A stretch of 7,529 nucleotides of DNA, from NCBI GenBank assembly GCA_046155815.1, contig JBJXFY010000020.1, positions 1-7,529 on the forward strand. The letters run 5' to 3'. Position 1 is the stretch's first letter. Each line of letters begins with the position of its first letter. Source of the stretch: JBJXFY01 sp046155815. Its GTDB lineage: Bacteria > Verrucomicrobiota > Verrucomicrobiia > Limisphaerales > CAIMTB01. The notes beneath the pieces were generated by a model, which ran no database searches, was not told the origin of the DNA, and saw nothing but the letters and a program-made list of their open reading frames with translations. Position numbers and translations under genes: made by a program. Below are positions 1-5,656 of this stretch, in pieces.

Positions 1-266
1 ATGGCCCACGCCGTGATCGGGTTCAGGGACGCGGTGCAGATGATCAACATGATGACCGCCGCGCCGGCGCCGAGATGCAGCAGGATTCGATGGTGGGGAA
101 AAAGGACTCCCGCGAGCCACAGGGCAAAGGCCAGCAGCGGCAGGACAACTTCCGCCGGACGCATGGGGCGGCCGCCGAACAGTCCCTGCAGTTGGAACTT
201 CAGGAATACGAAGAACACCGCGGCCGCCACAGTCGTAGTGCCGAGGATCCAACCCAGCGTCATCAT
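1..266 (-). CDS. Small multi-pass membrane protein, unrecognised; 3' end beyond the window
   Basis: Read leftwards from the ATG at 266-264, this frame stays open to the window edge (88 codons) and encodes a clearly hydrophobic protein. Three probable membrane helices are visible at about residues 4-22, 39-56 and 61-80. They are separated by a short loop with GGRPMRP and a second with PHHR. The start is supported by overlap with the upstream leftward gene: that gene's TGA (265-263) and this ATG share the sequence ATGA, a typical arrangement for translational coupling. A second ATG follows immediately at 263-261. I do not recognise the family. The rightward frame over the same bases gives an Arg/Ser/Pro-rich shadow translation without domain character. 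Function is unknown; location in the inner membrane is inferred from hydrophobicity only. Confidence 0.6.
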   Translation of the reverse strand, partial: MMTLGWILGTTTVAAAVFFVFLKFQLQGLFGGRPMRPAEVVLPLLAFALWLAGVLFPHHRILLHLGAGAAVIMLIICTASLNPITAWA

Positions 267-544
267 GGCGTTGCCCGGGCCGGGACCTGTGGCATGGCGT
301 TGCGTCGGTTCCCGTACTCGCGAAATCGGTCGGCGCGATAGGTGACAAACAGTTCGCCCAGCGTCGGGGTCGTGGCCGTTGTGGCCGGCAGCTTCCAGTC
401 GCGGTCGCAGAGCTGGGCGAGGACTTGGTCGCGGGTCAGCATCCCGTCGGGCCGGCGCTGTCGATGGTCGCTGGGCAGGCCGGAAGCGAGCTTGAGCGCG
501 GGGATGTCGGCGGCGCGTTTCGCGCCTCGGAGTGTCCTGCCCAC
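263..544 (-). CDS. Small hypothetical soluble protein, coupled to the downstream membrane protein
   Basis: This leftward frame ends at TGA 265-263, inside the ATG of the membrane protein gene. The start is uncertain. GTG at 544-542 gives 93 residues; ATG at 443-441 gives 60 residues beginning MLTRDQVLAQL. I give the longer form because codons between 544 and 444 already show the expected coding bias (third position richest in G/C, second position poorest) and no rightward gene is expected there. The protein is mixed-charge with no signal peptide or membrane segment. Its conserved-looking core reads CDRDWKLP, then a Thr-rich linker, then LGELFVTYRADRFREYG. I do not recognise the family. Further upstream the same frame stays open to 1237, but there it is antisense to purN and should be discarded. 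Confidence 0.45.
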   Translation of the reverse strand: MGRTLRGAKRAADIPALKLASGLPSDHRQRRPDGMLTRDQVLAQLCDRDWKLPATTATTPTLGELFVTYRADRFREYGNRRNAMPQVPARATP

Positions 545-613
545 GGCGGCTTGGCTGGAGCGGACGCCGGCGGTTGGCCAGCAAAGTTCCGGTCGCGTAC
601 CCCGGGGCGGGGC

Positions 614-642
614 TTGTCTGACCGGGGCGACTCCGCTGTACT
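614..642 (+). promoter_or_regulatory. Possible sigma70-type promoter for purN in the divergent region
   Basis: TTGTCT (614-619) and TGTACT (637-642) are separated by exactly 17 bp, and each matches 4 of 6 positions of the -35 and -10 consensus. A transcript from it would begin near 649-650, at the proposed purN GTG, implying a leaderless or near-leaderless message. The same stretch carries an 8-bp palindrome CCCCGGGG (600-607) and a 7-bp direct repeat ACTCCGC at 630-636 and 640-646, one helical turn apart. In DNA this GC-rich such matches can occur by chance. No comparable promoter was seen for the leftward pair. Confidence 0.3.
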
Positions 643-649
643 CCGCCCC

Positions 650-1270
650 GTGGCCGTGCGTCTCGCGATCTTGGGCTCGGGCAAGGGCTCCAACTTCGTC
701 GCGCTCGCGGACGCCGTCGCCGACGGCGGTCTGCCGGCGACGATCGGGCTCGTGCTCAGCGACGTGGCGGATGCCGGCATCCTCGCGTCCGCGGCGGCGC
801 GCGGGCTGCCGCACCAATTCCTCGCTCCGGGGCCGTTCCGCACCAAGCTCGACGAGGCCGCCGAGGCCCGCTACGTCGCGGCCCTGCGCGAGGCGCGGGC
901 GGACTGGATCCTGCTCGCCGGCTTCATGCGCGTGCTGAAGGCGCCCCTGCTGAACGCCTTCCCCGGCCGCATCGTGAACATCCATCCCTCGCTGCTGCCG
1001 GCCTTCCCCGGTCTCGATGCCTGGCGGCAAGCGCTTGATCATGGCGTCAAGGTGACCGGCTGCACCGTCCACCTCGTAGATCAGGGCGTGGACACGGGCA
1101 CGATCCTTGGCCAGCGGACGGTGCCCGTGCTCGACGACGACACGCCGGCCAGCCTTCACGCACGCATCCAGGCGGCGGAGGCGCGGCTGTATCCGGCCGT
1201 GGCGGGCGGTCTGATCCGGGGCGAGATTTCCGTGCAAGGCGGGCGAAGTCGCGGTTTCGTTGCGGCGTGA
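650..1270 (+). CDS. purN: Phosphoribosylglycinamide formyltransferase (GAR transformylase)
   Basis: PurN transfers the formyl group of 10-formyltetrahydrofolate to glycinamide ribonucleotide, the third step of purine synthesis, in the cytoplasm. With the GTG at 650 the protein has 206 residues, close to the usual ~210. Visible landmarks are the N-terminal strand and phosphate loop LAILGSGKGSN (residues 5-15), the active-site segment IVNIHPSLLPAFPG with catalytic Asn110 and His112, and HLVDQGVDTG with Asp148. These correspond to Asn106, His108 and Asp144 of the E. coli enzyme. GTG at 656 is an equally possible start. The in-frame ATG at 425 would add 75 residues of non-family sequence overlapping the leftward gene, so I reject it. 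No Shine-Dalgarno is seen. The stop overlaps the start of the next small ORF (GTGA), so the two are probably coupled. Confidence 0.93.
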   Translation: MAVRLAILGSGKGSNFVALADAVADGGLPATIGLVLSDVADAGILASAAARGLPHQFLAPGPFRTKLDEAAEARYVAALREARADWILLAGFMRVLKAPLLNAFPGRIVNIHPSLLPAFPGLDAWRQALDHGVKVTGCTVHLVDQGVDTGTILGQRTVPVLDDDTPASLHARIQAAEARLYPAVAGGLIRGEISVQGGRSRGFVAA

Positions 1271-1413
1271 AAAAGAAGCGTCCGACCGTCCGTCCCGCGC
1301 CGGACTTTCCCCGGCGGCGCTGGGAGATCAATCCCTATACCCGCGTCAAGGGCTCCGCGAAGCGCTACACCCGCGCGCGCCCAAGGCCGCAGGCTCTACA
1401 TGACCAAGACTGA
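1267..1413 (+). CDS. 48-residue highly basic small protein, nested between purN and hisG
   Basis: A GTG at 1267-1269 overlaps the purN stop (GTGA). The frame runs to TGA 1411-1413, overlapping the start of hisG (1400) by 14 bases. The product begins with a Lys run (VKKKRP), has a central WEINPYTRVKGSAKRY segment, and ends with Arg-rich sequence followed by LHDQD. About one third of residues are Lys or Arg. There is no membrane segment or signal peptide. The overlaps on both sides argue for a real gene, because it fills an otherwise empty 129-bp gap exactly and would couple translation of purN to hisG. Lys/Arg-rich proteins of this size often bind RNA or ribosomes, but that is inference only. 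I cannot name a family with confidence. The alternative is a non-coding spacer. Confidence 0.6.
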   Translation: MKKKRPTVRPAPDFPRRRWEINPYTRVKGSAKRYTRARPRPQALHDQD

Positions 1414-2290
1414 AAAAAAAGACGTGCTCCGGCTCGGCCTGCCCAAGGGCAGCCTGCAGGAGGCCACCCTCGAGAAGCTGGCCCGTGCCGGCTGGAACGT
1501 GCAGGCCTCGAGCCGCTCCTACATCCCCTACGTGGACGACCCCGAACTCGACATCCGGCTGATCCGCGCCCAGGAGGTGAGCCGTTACGTTGAGCACGGC
1601 TACCTCGACGCGGGCATCACCGGGCATGACTGGATCGTCGAGAACGGCTCGGACGTCCGCGAGGTCGGCGAGTTCCTCTTCAGCAAGGCGACGCGCCAGG
1701 CCACGCGCTGGGTGCTGGCCGTGCCGGAAACCTCGCCGGTTCAGTCGGTACGGGATCTCGAGGGCAAACGCATCGCGACCGAGGTCGTCAGCCTGACGCG
1801 CCAGTACCTCGCGAAGCACGGCGTCAACGCGGAGGTCGAGTTTTCCTGGGGCGCCACCGAGGTCAAGGCCCACGAACTCGTGGACGCCATCGTCGAAGTG
1901 ACGGAGACCGGGTCGTCGCTGCGCGCCAACCGCCTCCGCATTGTGGACACGCTGCTCACTTCCACCCCGCGCCTGATCGTGAATCACGCCGCGTGGGGCG
2001 ACGCCTGGAAGCGCCGCAAGGTGGAGACGCTCGCGCTGCTGCTCCGCGCTGCGATTGACGCCGAGGCCAAGGTCGGGCTGAAGCTGAACCTGCCCGAAGC
2101 CAGCCTCGAAAGCGTGCTCGCCAGCCTGCCGGCGCTGCGCAATCCCACCGTCTCGCGCCTCAGCCAGCCGGGCTGGCTCGCCCTCGAAACGATCCTCGAC
2201 GAGGCGGTGGTCCGGGAGATCATCCCGCTCCTCAAGGCGGCCGGTGCCGAAGGCATCATCGAGTATCCCTTGAACAAAGTCGTGTACTGA
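1400..2290 (+). CDS. hisG: ATP phosphoribosyltransferase, long form with regulatory domain
   Basis: HisG condenses ATP and PRPP to phosphoribosyl-ATP, the first committed step of histidine synthesis. The protein has 296 residues, matching the long (HisG-L) class of about 290-300; short HisG proteins of ~210 residues need HisZ instead. The N-terminal LRLGLPKGSL (10-19) is the conserved first strand. The segment DAIVEVTETGSSLRANRL (162-179) is the PRPP-binding signature. Residues from about 223 to the end, including VGLKLNLPEASL and AEGIIEYPLNKV, form the C-terminal ACT-like domain that binds histidine in this family, so feedback inhibition by histidine is expected. The ATG at 1400 lies inside the end of the 48-residue ORF; a weak GCAGG stands a few bases upstream. 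No other his gene is in the window, so hisG is separated from the rest of the pathway here. Confidence 0.97.
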   Translation: MTKTEKKDVLRLGLPKGSLQEATLEKLARAGWNVQASSRSYIPYVDDPELDIRLIRAQEVSRYVEHGYLDAGITGHDWIVENGSDVREVGEFLFSKATRQATRWVLAVPETSPVQSVRDLEGKRIATEVVSLTRQYLAKHGVNAEVEFSWGATEVKAHELVDAIVEVTETGSSLRANRLRIVDTLLTSTPRLIVNHAAWGDAWKRRKVETLALLLRAAIDAEAKVGLKLNLPEASLESVLASLPALRNPTVSRLSQPGWLALETILDEAVVREIIPLLKAAGAEGIIEYPLNKVVY

Positions 2291-2318
2291 CCTAGGCTGT
2301 CGGCCCGTTTCGCAAATT

Positions 2319-2420
2319 ATGGGTTCACTGAAAAAACGCCGGAAGGCCAAGATCAACAAGCACAAGCGCCGCAAGAAGCTGCGCGCCAACCGGCACAAGA
2401 AGCGCACTTGGCAGAAGTAG
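2319..2420 (+). CDS. bS22/mS38-like (AURKAIP1/COX24 domain) very small ribosomal-type protein
   Basis: ATG at 2319 opens a 33-codon frame ending TAG at 2420. The product begins MGSLKKRRKAKINKHK, continues with Lys/Arg clusters and LRANRHKKR, and ends TWQK. More than half of its residues are basic. The pattern MGS-KKRRK-KI-KHK-K-LR--RHKK is that of short proteins annotated as AURKAIP1/COX24 domain-containing. It resembles mycobacterial bS22 (also starting MGS...KKRRKR), a relative of mitochondrial mS38 that sits in the small ribosomal subunit near the decoding region. The assignment rests on remembered sequence resemblance, not a search. It lies 28 bp after hisG and 66 bp before the TPR gene, so it may share transcripts with either. 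It is too short for most gene-length cut-offs. Confidence 0.8.
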   Translation: MGSLKKRRKAKINKHKRRKKLRANRHKKRTWQK

Positions 2421-2486
2421 GCGCCGTTCCGGCTTCCATTTTGGCGGCCCGGGCAGGGGACGGGACGCGGCTCAACTCCCACGACC

Positions 2487-4193
2487 ATGTCCGGGCTGGC
2501 CCGATTCTGCGGCATCCTGGCGCTGGCCGCCGGGTTGTGCTGCGCCCCGGGATGTCGCAGCCCTCGCACCCAGGCCGGGCCGGATGCGACCGACCTGCTG
2601 CTGGTCCCCCAGGAAGATCGGCTGGCCGAGGCGCACGCGCGCTTCGCTTCCGGCATATTGGCCGAGCTGGACAACGCGCCCGAGTCCGCGCTGACGAACT
2701 ATCTCCAGTCGCTCCAGCTCGATCCTGGCAACGAACGCCTCGCGCTGGACGTCGCGCGGCGAATGTTCGAGCGCAGCCGGCCTGACGAGGCGCTGGGCGT
2801 ACTCCGGGCTTCCGCGGGCCGGCCCGGAGCCTCGGGCGACATCCAGGCATGGCTGGGCGTCACGCTCGCCATGGCCGGTCGCCGCGACGAGGCGGAGTCG
2901 GCGCTCCGCGAGGCCGTCCGTCGCGAGCCGGACTCCCTCTTCGCCAGCCGGAATCTGGCGCAGATTCTCGCGCAGTCCGGCCGCACGGACGAGGCGCTGG
3001 CTGTCCTCGCTACCCTCGGTGAGCGCCCCGACCTCGGTCCCGCCGACCTGCTTGGGCTGGCCGAGGCGCATGGGCCGCTGCTTGCACTCGCCCGGCCGCG
3101 GGCGGAGGAAATCCGTGTCCGTATCGCCGCGCTCGCGCGCCGTGCGCTTGAGGCCCCGATCCTCCCTCCGGGCGACCTGCTGCGCGCTGGTGACCTCCTG
3201 CGCATTGCTGGCGACGTGGACAGCGCGGTCGCCGCCTTCGAACGCGTCCTCGACAAGGAACCGGACCTGCCCGGCCTGCGCGAGCGCCTCGCGGACATCT
3301 ATCTCGCCCGCGACCGTCGCGAGCAGGCGCAAAAGCAGCTTGAGGCGCTGTCCCTCAGCCAGCCGACCAACCCGCTCCCGCACTACTATCTTGGGTTGAT
3401 TGCGCTTGCCCAGGACCGCGCCGCCGAGGCCGTGCGCCACTTCGAGCGCGCGCTGCTCCTGCGGCCGAACAGCGAGCCGCTGCACCTCGACCTGGCCGCC
3501 GCGCTGCTGGACCACGGCGAGCCGGCCAAGGCCCTCGAGGTGCTGAACCGCGCGCGCCAGCGCTTCCGCCGCTCATTCCAGCTCGAATACCTCACGGCGC
3601 TCGCGCACCTCCGCACAAAGGACTACGCCCAGGCCATCCGGCACTTCATCGCCGCCGAGGTCACGGGTTCATCGGACCAGCCCGACCCCACCGGACCGGT
3701 GTTTCATTTCCAGTTCGGCATCGCGTACGAGCGGAGCCAGGACTTCGTGAACGCCGCCGCCCAGTTCGAGCAGGCCATCGGGCTGAATCCGGACTTTGCG
3801 GAGGCGTTGAACTACCTCGGCTACATGTGGGCCGAGCGCGGCGAAAACCTGGAGCGCGCCCGCGAGCTGATCGCCCGCGCGGTCAGGATCGAGCCCGACA
3901 ACCCCGCCTTTCTCGACAGCGAGGCCTGGGTGCTGCACCAGCTTGGCCGCTCCGCCGAGGCGGTCGCGCCGATGCGGCGCGCCGTCGAGCTGAACCCCGA
4001 ACCGGACGCGACGCTTTTCGACCATCTGGGCGACATCCTGAAGGCGCTGGGCCGGACGGAGGAGGCCCGCGACGCCTGGCGGCGCTCGGTCGAGATCGAG
4101 GACAACCCCGTGGTGCGGGGGAAGCTGGAGGGCGGCATCCCGGCCGGGCCCGGGGCGCCCGCCACCTTGCCAACGCCGGATCCCGCGTCTTAA
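2487..4193 (+). CDS. Tetratricopeptide repeat protein with signal peptide, probable lipoprotein
   Basis: This 568-residue protein starts with a hydrophobic signal (FCGILALAAGLCCAPGC) followed by polar sequence, so it is exported. Cys23, preceded by APG, is the likeliest lipidation site, but Pro at -2 makes the lipobox atypical; Cys18 and Cys19 fit worse. From about residue 50 to 540 it is built of TPR-like helical pairs. The clearest are at about 50-83, 117-150, 230-262, 297-330, 331-363, 405-437, 438-472, 473-505 and 507-540. Typical signatures are YLGLIALAQDRAAEAVRHFE and ALNYLGYMWAERGENLERA. The tail (about 548-568) is Gly/Pro/Ala-rich and probably disordered. TPR proteins are scaffolds, so no enzymatic role is claimed. 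The gene stops 7 bp before lpxC-fabZ, suggesting an operon and perhaps a role in envelope assembly (inference). No clear Shine-Dalgarno precedes the ATG. Confidence 0.9.
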   Translation: MSGLARFCGILALAAGLCCAPGCRSPRTQAGPDATDLLLVPQEDRLAEAHARFASGILAELDNAPESALTNYLQSLQLDPGNERLALDVARRMFERSRPDEALGVLRASAGRPGASGDIQAWLGVTLAMAGRRDEAESALREAVRREPDSLFASRNLAQILAQSGRTDEALAVLATLGERPDLGPADLLGLAEAHGPLLALARPRAEEIRVRIAALARRALEAPILPPGDLLRAGDLLRIAGDVDSAVAAFERVLDKEPDLPGLRERLADIYLARDRREQAQKQLEALSLSQPTNPLPHYYLGLIALAQDRAAEAVRHFERALLLRPNSEPLHLDLAAALLDHGEPAKALEVLNRARQRFRRSFQLEYLTALAHLRTKDYAQAIRHFIAAEVTGSSDQPDPTGPVFHFQFGIAYERSQDFVNAAAQFEQAIGLNPDFAEALNYLGYMWAERGENLERARELIARAVRIEPDNPAFLDSEAWVLHQLGRSAEAVAPMRRAVELNPEPDATLFDHLGDILKALGRTEEARDAWRRSVEIEDNPVVRGKLEGGIPAGPGAPATLPTPDPAS

Positions 4194-4200
4194 ATCGCCT

Positions 4201-5544
4201 GTGCAGCAGCAGCAAACCCTCCGCACGCCGGTGTCCCTCACCGGCACCGGCCTGCATGGGGGCAACCGCGTCAAGATGACGTTCCTGCCCGCACCGGCGG
4301 GCGCAGGGCTCCGATTCCGCCGCGTGGATCTCGAAGGCCGGCCGGAGATCGAGGCCCGCGTCGAGCACGTCTGCGAAACCTCCCGCTCAACGACTCTCGG
4401 CAAGGGCGGCGCCCGCATCCACACCGTCGAGCACGTCCTGGCCGCCCTCACTGGTGCGGGCGTGGACAACGCGGTCATCGAGCTGGACGCCGGCGAACCA
4501 CCCATCGGCGACGGCTCCGCCCGGCCGTACCTCCGGCTCATCGAGGACGCAGGCCTCGAACCGCAGGCGGAGGCGCGGGAGGTGTTCCGCCTGGACTCGC
4601 CGGTCGAGTTCGAGGCCGGCGAGACGCTGATGGCGGCGTTCCCCCACGACCGCTTCAAGATCACCTGCACCAGCGCGGACAAAGCTGGCCGTCACACGCA
4701 GTTCTATTCCGTCGAGCTCAGCCCCGAGACGTGGGCGCGCGACATCGCCCACGCGCGCACTTTCTGTTTCTATGAGGAGATCGAGTTCCTCATCAAGAAC
4801 GGCCTCATCAAGGGCGGCTCGCTCGAGAACGCCGTCGTCATCCGCGACGACGCCGTGCTCACCAACGAGCCGCTGCGGTACGACGACGAGTTTGTCCGGC
4901 ACAAGATCCTCGACATCATCGGCGACCTGACCCTCGTCGGCCGGCCGTTCGCCGCGCACGTCGTGGCGGTGAAGCCCGGCCACGCCGCGAACTGCGAGCT
5001 GGCCCGCCAGATCCTCGCCCGCGTCCAGAAACCTGCGCGCGCCGTGCAGACCTTCGCCCCGCCCCCCGCCGCCCCCGCCGGCGGGAACGCCGCCGGGAAT
5101 CCCGTCGTGGACGGCGCGCAGCTCGACGTGAGGCAGCTCATGAAGCTGCTGCCGCACCGCTATCCGTTCCTCATGGTGGACCGCATCACGCGCATCGAGG
5201 GACAAAAGATCAGCGCGCTGAAGAACGTCACCATCAACGAGCCATTTTTCCTCGGCCACTTCCCGGAGCACCCGATCATGCCGGGCGTGCTCCAGCTCGA
5301 GGCGATGGCCCAGGTGGCCGGCATCCTGATGCTCCGTCAGGCGGAGAACTTCGGGAAGCTCGCCTACTTCATGTCCGCCGAGAGCGTGAAGTGGCGCAAG
5401 CCGGTGCGCCCCGGCGACCAGCTCATCATTGACATCGAGTTCCTCAAGAGCCGCGGCAAGATTGGCAAGGCCAAGGGCGTCTGCTCCGTGGACGGCGAGG
5501 TCGTGAGCGAGGCGGAGGTCACCTTCATGCTCGTGGACCGGTGA
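4201..5544 (+). CDS. lpxC/fabZ: Bifunctional UDP-3-O-acyl-GlcNAc deacetylase / 3-hydroxyacyl-ACP dehydratase (LpxC-FabZ fusion)
   Basis: A single 447-residue protein joins two enzymes. Residues ~5-275 are LpxC, the zinc deacetylase and committed step of lipid A synthesis. HTVEH supplies Glu77 and zinc ligand His78, HKILD supplies zinc ligands His234 and Asp238, and GHAAN supplies catalytic His261. A Pro/Ala/Gly-rich linker follows (~284-303). Residues ~307-447 are FabZ, which dehydrates (R)-3-hydroxyacyl-ACP in fatty acid synthesis. It has the LPHRYPFLMVDR motif (317-328), GHFPEHPIMPG with catalytic His353, and QLEAMAQ with Glu367. The GTG at 4201 is preferred because the family's first strand (TLRTPVSLTGTGLHGG) begins at once; any later ATG would delete it. 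All catalytic residues are present, so both halves should be active. Such fusions are known in Bacteroidota, Chlorobi and Verrucomicrobia. It lies 7 bp after the TPR gene and 112 bp before lpxA. Confidence 0.97.
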   Translation: MQQQQTLRTPVSLTGTGLHGGNRVKMTFLPAPAGAGLRFRRVDLEGRPEIEARVEHVCETSRSTTLGKGGARIHTVEHVLAALTGAGVDNAVIELDAGEPPIGDGSARPYLRLIEDAGLEPQAEAREVFRLDSPVEFEAGETLMAAFPHDRFKITCTSADKAGRHTQFYSVELSPETWARDIAHARTFCFYEEIEFLIKNGLIKGGSLENAVVIRDDAVLTNEPLRYDDEFVRHKILDIIGDLTLVGRPFAAHVVAVKPGHAANCELARQILARVQKPARAVQTFAPPPAAPAGGNAAGNPVVDGAQLDVRQLMKLLPHRYPFLMVDRITRIEGQKISALKNVTINEPFFLGHFPEHPIMPGVLQLEAMAQVAGILMLRQAENFGKLAYFMSAESVKWRKPVRPGDQLIIDIEFLKSRGKIGKAKGVCSVDGEVVSEAEVTFMLVDR

Positions 5545-5559
5545 TGCCTCCGCGCCTCC

Positions 5560-5581
5560 AGCGGTCCGGCGGCCGGCTTTT
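5560..5581 (+). terminator. Weak hairpin plus T-run between lpxC-fabZ and lpxA
   Basis: AGCGGTC (5560-5566) can pair with GGCCGGCT (5571-5578) around a CGGC loop, with one bulged G and one G-T pair. A run of four T follows (5578-5581), sharing its first base with the stem. This is the only hairpin-plus-T structure in the 112-bp gap. The short stem and T-run suggest an attenuating or chance structure rather than a strong terminator. If functional, lpxA would need its own promoter downstream; I saw no good one. Confidence 0.22.
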
Positions 5582-5656
5582 CCGCGCGTTGCCATCCAGC
5601 CCCGATGACGTTAACACCCCCGGGCTAGGACGCGGCCGTTCCGTGTCCCCCAGTGC

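Noticed and set aside
425..649. A 75-residue N-terminal extension of purN from the ATG at 425
   Set aside because: It has no PurN-family content, overlaps the leftward small gene, and the GTG at 650 already gives the normal family length starting at the first strand.
545..1237. Upstream part of the long leftward frame that continues the small gene's frame, antisense to purN
   Set aside because: It is opposite a clear enzyme with intact catalytic residues; long antisense frames are common in GC-rich DNA. Only the part up to about 544 is kept.
2423..2443. Possible terminator GCCG-TTC-CGGC followed by a T-containing stretch after the bS22-like gene
   Set aside because: The stem is only 4 bp and the T-run is interrupted; too weak to report.
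1346..2674. 442-residue leftward frame opposite hisG
   Set aside because: Antisense to a confident HisG and the bS22-like gene, with shadow-type composition and no motif.
2472..3515. 347-residue leftward frame opposite the TPR gene
   Set aside because: Mirror of the TPR codon pattern (Leu/Glu/Gln/Arg-rich), no domain of its own.
4387..5595. 402-residue leftward frame opposite lpxC-fabZ
   Set aside because: Rich in His/Asp/Val/Leu as expected from the reverse of GC-rich codons; the sense strand has all LpxC and FabZ catalytic residues.
5589..5616. TTGCCA and TTAACA as a possible lpxA promoter
   Set aside because: The downstream hexamer matches the -10 consensus at only two positions, and no pairing at 16-18 bp gives an acceptable box.
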